This document shows positions 1-7,991 of a stretch of 64,000 bases of DNA, in pieces. Made by a program: the position numbers and the translations under genes. Every line of letters starts with the position of its first letter. Position 1 is the first letter of the stretch. Under the pieces are notes generated by a model that made no database searches, was not told where the DNA came from, and worked only from the letters and a program-made list of their open reading frames with translations. The DNA is from JACVRW01 sp963812415 (GTDB taxonomy: Bacteria > Actinomycetota > Thermoleophilia > Solirubrobacterales > Thermoleophilaceae), in NCBI GenBank assembly GCA_963812415.1, contig CAWEVH010000034.1, forward strand, positions 1 to 64,000, read 5' to 3'.

Positions 1-1376
1 CGCCGCAGGCCACGAAGGCGGACTGGAAGCCCTCGGTTAACACGACGAGTGGATTCGCGCCTTCGTTCGCGGCCATGTAGTCCTCGGAACGCGAGACGGC
101 AACCGTCGAGACGATCGCGACGCCGAGCGCGCCGCCGAGCTGGAACGCGGTGTTGCTGATGCCCGAGGCGACCCCGGACTCGCGCTCGGCGACGCCCGCG
201 AGGGCGGCGATCGTGGCGGTGGCGAAGGCGGGACCGATGCCGGCGCCGAAGACCAGCAGGCCGATGAAGATGTCGCCGAGGTAGCTGCCGTCGGCGGACA
301 CCTGCGTGAGCAGGAGGGACCCCGCGCCGAGGAGCGCCATGCCGGTCGCGGCGACCGGCCTGAACCCGACCTTGGCGACCGCGGCCTGAGCCACGATCAT
401 GCCGACCGCTGCCGCGATCGGGGTCACCACGAAGCTGACACCGAACTCGAGTGGCGAGTAGCCCAGCACCTGCTGCGCGTAGAGCGTAAGGATGAACGGC
501 ATGCCGAAGCCGACCGTGCCGAAGAGGAGCATCACGGCGTTTGCGCCGACGAGCGTGCGCGATCGAAGGATGCGCAGCGGCAGGAGCGGCGCGCGGTGGC
601 GCGACTCGATCACAGCGAAGGCCGCGACCAGGGCCGCCGCCCCGGCGAACAGGAGGATCGTCTGCGGGCTGCGCCAGCCGGCGTCGGGGGCTTCGACGAG
701 TGCGTAGACGAGCAGGACGAGTGCCCCGGTGATGGTGAGTGCTCCGGCGGGGTCGTAGCTCCGCCGCGTCAGCGCGCGCGCGGCTCTCGCGCAGGAGCAG
801 GGGAGACAGCGCGAGCGCGGCCAGGCCGACGGGGACGTTGATGAAGAAGATCCACTCCCAGCCCGGGCCGTCGACCAGCAGGCCCCCGATCAGGTAGCCC
901 GCGGTGGCGCCGAAGGCGCCGTTCATGCCCCAGATCGCGAGCGCCTTGTTGCGCTCTGCACCCTCAGGGAACGTCGTCGAGACGATCGACAGGGCGGTCG
1001 GCGTCATGATCGCCGCGCCGATGCCCTGGACCGCGCGCGCCGCGATCAGGGCCGCCGGCGACCAAGCCAGCCCGCAGAGCAGCGACGCAAGGGTGAAGAA
1101 CAGAAGCCCGACCATGAACACGCGGCGGCGCCCGAGCAGATCGGCGGCGCGGCCGCCCAGCAGGAGCAGGCCGGCGAAGGTGAGCGCGTAGGCGCTGATG
1201 ACCCACTGCAGTCCCTGGTCCGAGAAGCCGAGCTCGGCGTCGATCGACGGCAGCCCGACGATCACGATGTTCGCGTCGAGGATCACCATGAAGAACGCCC
1301 CGCAGAGGAGCGCGAGCGCCTTCCAGCGGCGGGGATCGGGCTGAGCCGGGGAGTCTGTGGGTTGTGGGTTGGACAC
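1..1376 (-). CDS. MFS drug efflux transporter, DHA2/EmrB-like, frameshifted, 3' end outside window
   Basis: Inner-membrane proton-driven drug exporter of the 14-helix DHA2 type, inferred from the family. The N-terminal half reads as a clean MFS protein: a first helix with FFMVILDANIV (motif D1 region), then the cytoplasmic loop motif GGRAADLLGRRRVF (MFS motif A), then RAVQGIGAAIMTP (motif B) and GPGWEWIFFINVPVG, which is typical of EmrB/QacA proteins. The frame changes in a GC-repeat run at about 770-790; the second half then reads well in another frame (FGVSFVVTPIAAAVG, GVASGISNTAFQLGGALGVA). The start is GTG at 1376, chosen because AGGAGGA lies at 1382-1388, six bases upstream. The stop is beyond the left edge. 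A promoter candidate shared with the ECF sigma operon lies just upstream. The single frameshift may be a sequencing slip or a real inactivation. Confidence 0.85.
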   Translation of the reverse strand, partial: MSNPQPTDSPAQPDPRRWKALALLCGAFFMVILDANIVIVGLPSIDAELGFSDQGLQWVISAYALTFAGLLLLGGRAADLLGRRRVFMVGLLFFTLASLLCGLAWSPAALIAARAVQGIGAAIMTPTALSIVSTTFPEGAERNKALAIWGMNGAFGATAGYLIGGLLVDGPGWEWIFFINVPVGLAALALSPLLLRESRARADAAELRPRRSTHHHRGTRPARLRTRRSPRRRLAQPADDPPVRRGGGPGRGLRCDRVAPPRAAPAAAHPSIAHARRRKRRDAPLRHGRLRHAVHPYALRAAGAGLLATRVRCQLRGDPDRGSGRHDRGSGRGRQGRVQAGRRDRHGAPRRGVPPAHAGVRRRQLPRRHLHRPAGLRRRHRSRLRHRHDRRPRGRRRARVRGRLGHQQHRVPARRRARRRDRLDGCRLAFRGLHGRERRRESTRRVNRGLPVRLRGLR

Positions 1377-1424
1377 TGATGTCCTCCTGGTCGACGTCGC
1401 CGCCCGAATCGGCGGCCTCAACAA

Positions 1425-1456
1425 GACGTCGCAGCAGGGAGGGCGATTTGGACAGC
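1425..1456 (-). promoter_or_regulatory. Putative ECF42 promoter before the MFS gene
   Basis: On the minus strand this reads GCTGTCCAAATCGC (1456-1443), nine bases, then TGCGACGTC (1433-1425). The same two blocks with the same nine-base gap occur before the DGPF gene at 3235-3204. The -35-like TGTCCA and the -10-like CGTC agree with the TGTCGA/CGTC-type motif I recall for ECF42 sigma factors. It lies 50-80 bases upstream of the GTG start of the transporter. Confidence 0.6.
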
Positions 1457-1471
1457 CCCCGGAAAACTCGA

Positions 1472-2740
1472 TCAGCGCAGCGTGTCCAGCCGCCGTTCGA
1501 GCTCCGCGCGCTCGACGGCGTTGGCGGTAAGCGCGATCGCTCGCTCGTACGCTCGCGCGGCGCCCGCGGTATCGCCCGCGCGGCTGAGCAGCTCGGCCTG
1601 CGCCGCGTACAGCGGCTGGTAGCGCTCGAGCGTCGAATCTCCGAGCAGCGGCTCGAGCAGCGCCAGGCCCGCGGCGGGCCCGCTGGCCAGGCCGACCGCG
1701 ACCGCGCGGTTGAGCTCGACCACCGGCGACGGGTTGAGCCTGGCCAAAGCGCCGAACAGCTCGCCAATCTGCGCCCAGTCCGTCGCGTCGGCATCCGGCG
1801 CCTGGATCTGCAGGGCGGTGATCGCGGCCTGCAGCTGGTACTCGCCCGGACGCCGCAGGCGCACGGCGCGTTCCAGCCTCGCGAGGCCATCCGCGATCCG
1901 GCCCCGATCCCAGAGCGACCGATCCTGCTCGTCGAGCGCGACGTACCGTCCGCTCGAATCCACGCGGGCGGCCCGGCGGGCGTCGTGCAGCAGCATCAAG
2001 GCCGACAGCCCCCAGACCTCAGCGTCGTCTTGCATCAGCCGGGACAGCAGCTCGCCGAGGCGGATCGCCTCGTCGCACAGCTCCCCGCGGACGAGGCGAT
2101 CGCCCTCGGTGGCGGCGTATCCCTCGTTGAAGATCAGGTAGATGACCCGCAGCACGCCGCGCAACCGCTCGGGCAGCTCCTCATCGGCCGGCACCCGATA
2201 GGGGATGTGCGCCTCGGCGATCTTGCGCTTCGCGCGCACGATCCGCTTGCCCATGGTGGGCTCCGCGACCAGGAAGGCGCGCGCGATCTCGCCGGTCGTC
2301 ATCCCGCCGAGCGTCCGCAGCGTGAGCGCCACGCGAGCCGGCATCTCCAGCGCCGGATGGCAGCAGGTGAAGATCAGCCGCAGCCGATCGTCGACGATCG
2401 AGCTCTCGTCATCCACGGATGGCTCCTCCCCGTGCTGCTCCTCGACCCGCGTCAGCTCGGCCAGCCGCTCGGCCCGATCGGCCATCGACCGGTCCCGGCG
2501 CAGGCGATCGATCGCACGCCGTCGCGCCGCGGTCGTGATCCACGCCCCCGGACTGGCCGGCACACCGTCGCGCCGCCACGCCGTGACCGCCGCCTCGAAC
2601 GCGTCCTGCACCGCGTCCTCGGCCAACTGGAAGTCGCCGGCTTGCCGGATCAGGGTGGCCAGGACGATCGCGCGCTCGTCGCGAAACGCGCGCGCGACCG
2701 CGGCCGAGACCGGATCGGCTGTGTGGATGCCGCCGCTCAC
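1472..2740 (-). CDS. ECF42-type RNA polymerase sigma factor
   Basis: Sigma factor of the ECF42 type, which directs RNA polymerase to a few promoters. The N-terminal 170 residues hold the sigma-2 region (DFQLAEDAVQDAFEAAVTAW), the linker and a sigma-4 region (GGMTTGEIARAFLVAEPTMG, KRIVRAKRKIAEA). About 240 further residues form a helical, TPR-like C-terminal extension with LIFNEGYAATEG, a hallmark of ECF42 (DUF6596). That extension is known to be needed for activity in this group, and no anti-sigma factor is expected. The start is GTG at 2740, giving VSGGIHTADP, because it overlaps the stop of the DGPF gene (2737-2739) by GTGA and so implies translational coupling; a longer in-frame start at 2803 looks non-coding. 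The DGPF partner directly upstream fits the known ECF42 gene pairing. Confidence 0.92.
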   Translation of the reverse strand: MSGGIHTADPVSAAVARAFRDERAIVLATLIRQAGDFQLAEDAVQDAFEAAVTAWRRDGVPASPGAWITTAARRRAIDRLRRDRSMADRAERLAELTRVEEQHGEEPSVDDESSIVDDRLRLIFTCCHPALEMPARVALTLRTLGGMTTGEIARAFLVAEPTMGKRIVRAKRKIAEAHIPYRVPADEELPERLRGVLRVIYLIFNEGYAATEGDRLVRGELCDEAIRLGELLSRLMQDDAEVWGLSALMLLHDARRAARVDSSGRYVALDEQDRSLWDRGRIADGLARLERAVRLRRPGEYQLQAAITALQIQAPDADATDWAQIGELFGALARLNPSPVVELNRAVAVGLASGPAAGLALLEPLLGDSTLERYQPLYAAQAELLSRAGDTAGAARAYERAIALTANAVERAELERRLDTLR

Positions 2741-3150
2741 GCGAGGTCTTCGACCGCCTGGTCGGGCACGTCGGCGCCGGCCTCGCGGGCCACCTTCACC
2801 CACTCGTCGGCGGGCATCACCGGGCGCACCTCCACCGTCCCGTAACGCGCGCCGGGGAAGCGCTCGGCGTGCTTGAGCGCCTCGTCGAGGTCGGCGCAGT
2901 CCAGGACGTAGTAGCCGGCCAGGACCTCCTTGGTGACTGCGAACGGGCCGTCGGTGATCTCCGTCTCCCCACCGCGCACGCGGACCGTCGTCGCGCTCTC
3001 GACCGAGCGCAGGCGCTTGACCCCCACCAGCAGCCCCGCCTCACGCAGGCTGCGGAAGAACTCGACAAACATCGGCAGCTCCGCCTCGCGCTCGGCCTGC
3101 TCGGTGGGATCGACCTCCTCTTGATACACGAGCAACATGTATTGAGACAT
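2737..3150 (-). CDS. DGPF (YCII-related) domain protein, ECF42 partner
   Basis: Small (137-residue) cytoplasmic alpha/beta protein of the YCII/DGPF family. It starts MSQYMLLVYQEEVDPTEQ and carries the defining motif ITDGPFAVTKEVLAGYY, followed by a ferredoxin-like fold tail ending in a run rich in A and D. Genes of this kind are the standard genomic partners and likely targets of ECF42 sigma factors; their biochemical role is not settled. The ATG at 3150 is preferred over an upstream TTG-type start because the family begins at this point and the upstream residues look untranslated. It overlaps the sigma gene by four bases and has a promoter candidate at 3204-3235. Confidence 0.88.
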   Translation of the reverse strand: MSQYMLLVYQEEVDPTEQAEREAELPMFVEFFRSLREAGLLVGVKRLRSVESATTVRVRGGETEITDGPFAVTKEVLAGYYVLDCADLDEALKHAERFPGARYGTVEVRPVMPADEWVKVAREAGADVPDQAVEDLA

Positions 3151-3203
3151 CGCGCCCTCCGGACGTTCGTGGCCTTGGCCGCACCCTACGCGGCCCTCCC
3201 CAA

Positions 3204-3235
3204 TACGTCGCACCACCCGGCGCGATTTGGACAGC
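3204..3235 (-). promoter_or_regulatory. Putative ECF42 autoregulated promoter before DGPF-sigma operon
   Basis: On the minus strand this reads GCTGTCCAAATCGC (3235-3222), nine bases, then TGCGACGTA (3212-3204). It shares 14/14 and 8/9 positions, with the same spacing, with the element at 1425-1456. It sits 54 bases upstream of the DGPF start, so it could serve as an autoregulated promoter of the sigma factor operon. Confidence 0.62.
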
Positions 3236-3254
3236 GCCCCATGGCAGGCAGTGA

Positions 3255-5261
3255 TTGCTTTCCACCGCAGGTTTCGAGATTGCCCAAGAATGTGGGCGGT
3301 TAGGTACTCCAAAGTTGTGCGAGCTCCCCTGGACGGGGGAGCTGATCTATGTTCGCCTTTGGGCCCCTTCTGTCGCGAAAGGAGGAGGGACGCCCGGAAC
3401 TCGCAAGCGGAGCACGGTACCTCGCACTACCCAGGCGGCGGCTTGGGTGACGGGGCTGATCGCCGCCGCCGCCATCGGGTTGGTCGAGAGTTCCCTCGCG
3501 CACGCAGTCCCGGCAGGGAACCCTGGGCGAATTGCATTCGAACGCCACGTCGGGGACACCGCCGACATCCACACGGTGCCGAGGCCCGGGTCGACGTCCG
3601 GAGTCCTCACGCCCACCAACCTGACCGGCATGGGCGCACTCGCATCGTCGGACGAGACCAATCCGACGTGGGCCCAACAGCAGGACGGCCGGAGCGCGCT
3701 GGCGTTCGAGAGCACCCTTGACGGAGACCTCGAGATCTTCACGCTCGAGCTCGATCCGTTTCCGGACGATCCGGGAGTTCAGCCGCAACCCCGCCAGTTG
3801 ACGAGCAACACCGAGCCCGACACCGATCCCGCCTGGGCCCCCAAATGGCCATCTGGTGACGAGCCCGAGCCCTCGCCCGACGACCGGCCGCCGATCGCCT
3901 TCGTGCAGGGCGGCGACATCCTCGTCGCGAGCTACGACGGGCTCGTGGAAAGCAACGTCACGGCCGGCGCTACCGCGGTGGAGGCCGCGACGCTCAGTGA
4001 TCCCGACTGGTCGCCGAACGGCCAGCACATCGCGTTCGAGGCGGCTCACACCGGAGTGCACGAGATCTGGGTGATGCGAATCTCCTACGTCGAGACACCC
4101 GGCGGTGCAGCCCCCGGCAGATACGAGTCAAGCGACTTCCGCCCCGTCACGGCCGGTCAGCCGTCGAGTCTCGCCCCGAGCTGGTTCACCTTTCATCACC
4201 TTCCATCGGACCTGCCGCCTCCGTCTCCGGACGACGAGCTTCCGACCGGCTCCCTGCCTGATCCCTCGCCATGCCCCGATCTCAGTCCCGCCGACTGCAG
4301 ATTTGCGCCGGCCGAGCGAATCGCCTTCTCAGGGCTCTTCCAGGGGAATCGGGAGATCCTCTTCGCGTCCTACGAGGAGCTCGATCCAGAGCGGCCCTTC
4401 GCAGACCCCGCCCGAATCACGGAGTGGCTCCTGACGGAGAACGCGGGAGACGACGTGGCGCCTTCGTGGTCGCCCATCGGCAGCCAGATCGTGTTTGAGA
4501 GGCCGGTCGCCGGCGCCCCGAGGCTGCATCTGCTCAGCCAGGACGGCGAGTTCGAGATGCAGCTCCCCATCGACGTGGGGAACAGCACGGGCGATCGGAA
4601 CCCTTCATGGGAGCCGACCTTCCTCGGGGCTGACGTCATCACGAGGCGGCCCTGCGGACGCTTCAGCGATCGCCCCCGCTGCAGGCGAGTCCTGCGCTCC
4701 GCCTCACTCGAGTGTCCCTCGGGCGGCCCTCCTCCATGTCCGGTGATCGAGTCGTGCCCGTCCGGTGCGCCCCCTCCGTGTCCGGCAGTCCAGTGCCCCT
4801 CGGGCACGCCTCCGCCCTGTCAGATACCGCCTCCGACGAAGTGCACGCGGACGGGCACCGGCGGGCCGGACGTGCTACGCGGAACTCGCGGCCGGGACGT
4901 CCTGTGTGGAGGTGGTGGTAACGACCGGATGATCGGAGTCGGAGGGAACGATGTCCTGCGTGGCGGCCCGGGGAGGGATCGCGCGTGGGGCGGGGCGGGA
5001 CGCGACCGTCTCTTCGGAGGAGCCAATGCCGATCGCCTCGACGGCGGCCCCGGCCCCGATCTCGTAGACGGGGGAGCCGGGAGCGACGTGCTGATCGGTG
5101 GCCCGGGACGGGATCAGCTCCTCGGCGGCCCCGGCGGCGATCGCATCGCGGCGCGTGACCGGCAACCGGACGTCGTTCGGGGAGGCGGTGGGCACGACGC
5201 GGCGAGCGTGGACCGAACCGGTGATGTCGCGAGCCGCGTAGAGCGGTTGCGAAGGCTTTGA
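3255..5261 (+). CDS. Secreted TolB/PD40-type propeller protein with C-terminal RTX repeats
   Basis: Predicted exported protein. After a basic stretch (TRKRSTVPRTT) comes a hydrophobic segment AAAWVTGLIAAAAIGLVESS ending in AHA, which looks like a signal peptide. Residues about 85-450 contain repeated strands of the PD40/TolB type (PTWAQQ, PDWSPNGQHIAFE, PSWSPIGSQIVFE, PSWEPTF), predicting a beta-propeller. Then come three Cys-Pro units (CPSGGPPPCP, CPSGAPPPCP, CPSGTPPPCQ) and about 130 residues of RTX-like calcium-binding nonapeptides (GGGGNDRM, GGPGRDRA, GGAGSDVLIGG). The start is uncertain: 3255 is a TTG with no good ribosome site, while AAAGGAGGAGGG at about 3378-3389 has no ATG, GTG or TTG in frame at the right distance. 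The stop overlaps the next gene. Confidence 0.75.
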   Translation: MLSTAGFEIAQECGRLGTPKLCELPWTGELIYVRLWAPSVAKGGGTPGTRKRSTVPRTTQAAAWVTGLIAAAAIGLVESSLAHAVPAGNPGRIAFERHVGDTADIHTVPRPGSTSGVLTPTNLTGMGALASSDETNPTWAQQQDGRSALAFESTLDGDLEIFTLELDPFPDDPGVQPQPRQLTSNTEPDTDPAWAPKWPSGDEPEPSPDDRPPIAFVQGGDILVASYDGLVESNVTAGATAVEAATLSDPDWSPNGQHIAFEAAHTGVHEIWVMRISYVETPGGAAPGRYESSDFRPVTAGQPSSLAPSWFTFHHLPSDLPPPSPDDELPTGSLPDPSPCPDLSPADCRFAPAERIAFSGLFQGNREILFASYEELDPERPFADPARITEWLLTENAGDDVAPSWSPIGSQIVFERPVAGAPRLHLLSQDGEFEMQLPIDVGNSTGDRNPSWEPTFLGADVITRRPCGRFSDRPRCRRVLRSASLECPSGGPPPCPVIESCPSGAPPPCPAVQCPSGTPPPCQIPPPTKCTRTGTGGPDVLRGTRGRDVLCGGGGNDRMIGVGGNDVLRGGPGRDRAWGGAGRDRLFGGANADRLDGGPGPDLVDGGAGSDVLIGGPGRDQLLGGPGGDRIAARDRQPDVVRGGGGHDAASVDRTGDVASRVERLRRL

Positions 5262-5869
5262 GCTCGGCTCCGGGTCAGAGGTCGCGCCACCGTCGCCGAG
5301 GCGAATCGGGTTGGCGCGGGCTGCTGACCCGCAAGCGCCTGGCGGGGGCGTTTGGCGCCGCGGCAGCGGTAGTCGCGTTTCTGGTCGCCGTCACGAATCT
5401 GACCGATTGGATCGAGGAGAGGTTCGACGACCCAAAGCCACCCCCGCCCCCGGAGATCGACGCGCGGATCCATGGAGCCCGCCTCACCAGCATGCGCGAG
5501 CCGCTCGAGAGCTACTTGCTTTCCACCGGCGAATCGCTCGCCGGGTTGTCAGCGCGCGAGCGCCGCGAGCCTGGTCTTCTGTTCGCGGTCCGGGTGCGTC
5601 TCACGGGAAGCGTGGGCGAACAGTTCCCGCTCCTGTGGTCGCTCCATTCCTCGCGCACCGGCGCACGTCTCCCGGGACCTGCCTACAACCAGCTTGCGGT
5701 CACGTTCGTCCCGCGCGGGCGAACGCACGCGCGAACGTGGCCCGTCTGGGTTCCCTATCCGCCACGCAAGGGCTCCTATTACCTGCGCGTCACCCTGGCC
5801 GATCGCAAGCGCCAGCCCGTGGACGTCCGGGACTCACAGCGCTTTGCGGTCGCTCGAATCCCGCAGTAG
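5258..5869 (+). CDS. Membrane-anchored protein of unknown function
   Basis: I do not recognise this 203-residue protein. It has an arginine-rich cytoplasmic N-terminus (RSRHRRRGESGWRG), one transmembrane segment at about residues 28-47 (LAGAFGAAAAVVAFLVAVT), a proline run (KPPPPPE) and an extracytoplasmic beta-rich domain of about 140 residues with no cysteines. The TTG start at 5258 overlaps the previous stop as TTGA, so it is probably translated together with the propeller-RTX protein and may work with it at the cell surface. Confidence 0.72.
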   Translation: MSSAPGQRSRHRRRGESGWRGLLTRKRLAGAFGAAAAVVAFLVAVTNLTDWIEERFDDPKPPPPPEIDARIHGARLTSMREPLESYLLSTGESLAGLSARERREPGLLFAVRVRLTGSVGEQFPLLWSLHSSRTGARLPGPAYNQLAVTFVPRGRTHARTWPVWVPYPPRKGSYYLRVTLADRKRQPVDVRDSQRFAVARIPQ

Positions 5870-5895
5870 CACCTCCTCGCGCTGCTCTGACGGCG

Positions 5896-7317
5896 CTAGT
5901 CGATCGTGAACTCCTGGGTCTGCGGGTTCGAGTACGGCGTCCGGTAGTAGGCCGTGACGCGCGGGTCGTTGATCCGCCACGTGAGGAGGCCCCGGACGAG
6001 GTCCGACTCGAAGATGTGGCCGTTGTACCAGTAGGTCGACCAGTCACCGCCCTCGAACCCGTCCGCGAACGCAGGCGGATCGGCGAACGCGATCTCCTTC
6101 GCGTTCGCCGGGTCGGTGAAGTCGACGACGCTGATGCCGGACATGTAGTTGCCGGCCACGAGCACGTAGCGCTGCTCGCCGCCCCGCTTCCTGAGCGGGA
6201 TGACGTTGTAGTTGTGGATCGTGCACGCCTCGTCGGCCCCCTGGTCGCGCGGCAACACGAACTTGCCGAGCAGCTCGCCGGTCTCGACGGAGAAGAAGAA
6301 GTAGGACTTCATGTCGTCCGTCTGCGTCGAGAAGCCGGCGATCGGCGGGACGAGCGGCGCGCCCGTCGCCTGGCAGGCGGGGCGAACACCCCCTCCCGGC
6401 TCCCAGCCGAACACGACGACCTTGCCGTCATACGAGAACGAGGCCGAGTGCCCGGAGGAGGGGATGCCGGGGAGGATGTGGTGCATCTCCAGCGGGAACT
6501 CGAGCGAGCCGCCGTCCTCCCCGCCCAGGCTGTAGAGAGTCAGGCTGTTGCCGCCCGCGCAGGCGAGCTTCATCGCGCTTCCGAGGATGACGCCGATGTC
6601 GTGGCACGGGTGCTCCTCGGTCGGAATCTGGCGGAGGAGCCGCGCGCCCGCAGGGTTCCCGAGCGGGATCTCGACGATGTCGAAGTTCGTGCAGGTCGCG
6701 CTCGAGCTCCCGACGTAGACGAGCAACCGGTCGTTGGCGAGATCGGGGACCATCGTCTGCGTGTGAGAGCCGCACGCGAGATCCACCGATGCGATCAGGG
6801 CGGGGTCCTGCTGGTCCGAGATGTCGAAGATGTGGAGGCCCTCGAAGCCGGGAGGCACGAACTGGCCGTCGCACGACGCGCCGCTCGCGGGGGTGTTCGA
6901 GTTCCACGAACGGCTCAGGATGTCGCCGTAGATGGCGATGTCGCCCTGGTTTCCGGGCACCGCCCCGGTCGGGTTCTTGGGCGCACACTCCTCGTAGTCG
7001 ATGATCTCGCGCGGCTTCTTCAGCTGCGAGACGTCGACGAGGCGGAAGCCGTTGTAGTGACCCTGGACCACCGTGTCGCCCCAGAAGGCGAGGTCCGAGT
7101 TGATGAAGTTCGACGCCGGTCCTGTTGTCCCGCTGTTGCGCTCGGAGAAGCCCAGCGCCGTCAGGTTGGACGTGATCGCCCAGTCCTCGACGACCGGCAG
7201 CCGGGGCGGCGCCGCCGCGCTCACCGGCGCCGCGGCGAGACCGATCGCCAGCAGCACTGGCACCACCAGCAAGGTTCGAAGCTTCCCAAGCCGCGCCCGT
7301 CGTTCTGGCGAAAGCAC
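5896..7317 (-). CDS. Secreted LVIVP-repeat beta-propeller protein
   Basis: Exported protein of 473 residues with a signal peptide (LRTLLVVPVLLAIGLAAAPVSAAA). It contains LVIVP repeats, the strands that make up a large beta-propeller: FRLVDVSQLKKPREI, LHIFDISDQQDPALI, ISVVDFTDPANAKEIA, ending LLTWRINDPRVTAYYRT. The function of this family is unknown; members are abundant in Thermoleophilia and are often placed among surface or extracellular proteins. The GTG start at 7317 follows GGAGGGGAT. A second, badly frameshifted member of the same family lies at 40636-42060 in this window. It is divergent from the gene at 7489. Confidence 0.85.
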   Translation of the reverse strand: MLSPERRARLGKLRTLLVVPVLLAIGLAAAPVSAAAPPRLPVVEDWAITSNLTALGFSERNSGTTGPASNFINSDLAFWGDTVVQGHYNGFRLVDVSQLKKPREIIDYEECAPKNPTGAVPGNQGDIAIYGDILSRSWNSNTPASGASCDGQFVPPGFEGLHIFDISDQQDPALIASVDLACGSHTQTMVPDLANDRLLVYVGSSSATCTNFDIVEIPLGNPAGARLLRQIPTEEHPCHDIGVILGSAMKLACAGGNSLTLYSLGGEDGGSLEFPLEMHHILPGIPSSGHSASFSYDGKVVVFGWEPGGGVRPACQATGAPLVPPIAGFSTQTDDMKSYFFFSVETGELLGKFVLPRDQGADEACTIHNYNVIPLRKRGGEQRYVLVAGNYMSGISVVDFTDPANAKEIAFADPPAFADGFEGGDWSTYWYNGHIFESDLVRGLLTWRINDPRVTAYYRTPYSNPQTQEFTID

Positions 7318-7488
7318 ATCCCCTCCGATCGCTCACGGTGTCCGTGCGCGCGGGATCTTTCTCGCGCTTGCCGACGCTGTCAAGCGAAATTGCCGGCCGC
7401 GGGTGCAACCCTCGTTGCAGCACTCTCGCCGCGCGAAGGAATCGACCGTAGTATCCCGACGGCCCGGCACGCCCGCCGGACCCTGGGT

Positions 7489-7950
7489 ATGGATACTGCG
7501 CGACGCGGAAACTACGAGTCCGGCTCGGACTATGTGCTCGAGTACGGCGAGCTGCGCTTCACGTTCAACGAGCGCGACTTCACCGAGCGCGTCGAGCAGG
7601 CGGCCATGAAGCTCAGCTTCGTCGAGGGGCCGCTCGGCGACGACGAGCGCGAGGATCTCGTGAACCTCGCCGTGAACGGCGAGGTGCCCGAGCCGCACTC
7701 CGAGCTCGGCGAGCACATCAACGACTGCTGGGTCGACCTGAACGGCCCCTCTGACCGCTCGCTCGTGCACTGGATCCGCCGGCTCGTGTTCCGCGGTGCC
7801 TGGCTCGACCAGCGCGTGATGGAGGGCGAGCTCGAGATCGTGTTCGACGAGGACACGAGCGAGTTCGGATACGCCCAGCCGGACCGCAACTTCGAGCTCA
7901 TCGAGCTTTCGCCCGAGCCGAGCTGGCGTCGGGTCGCCTACCGCCGCTAA
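7489..7950 (+). CDS. Hypothetical acidic protein
   Basis: I do not recognise this 153-residue soluble protein. It is acidic and rich in E, D and L, with a mixed alpha/beta pattern (LEYGELRFTFNERDFTERV, MEGELEIVFDEDTSEFGYA). There is no signal peptide or membrane segment. The ATG at 7489 starts MDTARRGNYES; the open frame continues far upstream only because it runs antisense through the LVIVP gene. The ribosome site is weak. Nothing links it clearly to the genes on either side. Confidence 0.7.
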   Translation: MDTARRGNYESGSDYVLEYGELRFTFNERDFTERVEQAAMKLSFVEGPLGDDEREDLVNLAVNGEVPEPHSELGEHINDCWVDLNGPSDRSLVHWIRRLVFRGAWLDQRVMEGELEIVFDEDTSEFGYAQPDRNFELIELSPEPSWRRVAYRR

Positions 7951-7991
7951 GCTGTTTCTCGCAGGCTCGCTGCAAGAACCGGGAGGTCGGA

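Noticed and set aside
5311..7488. Very long plus-strand open frame antisense to the LVIVP gene
   Set aside because: Only the last 153 codons (from 7489) read like protein; the rest is the GC-rich mirror of the minus-strand gene.
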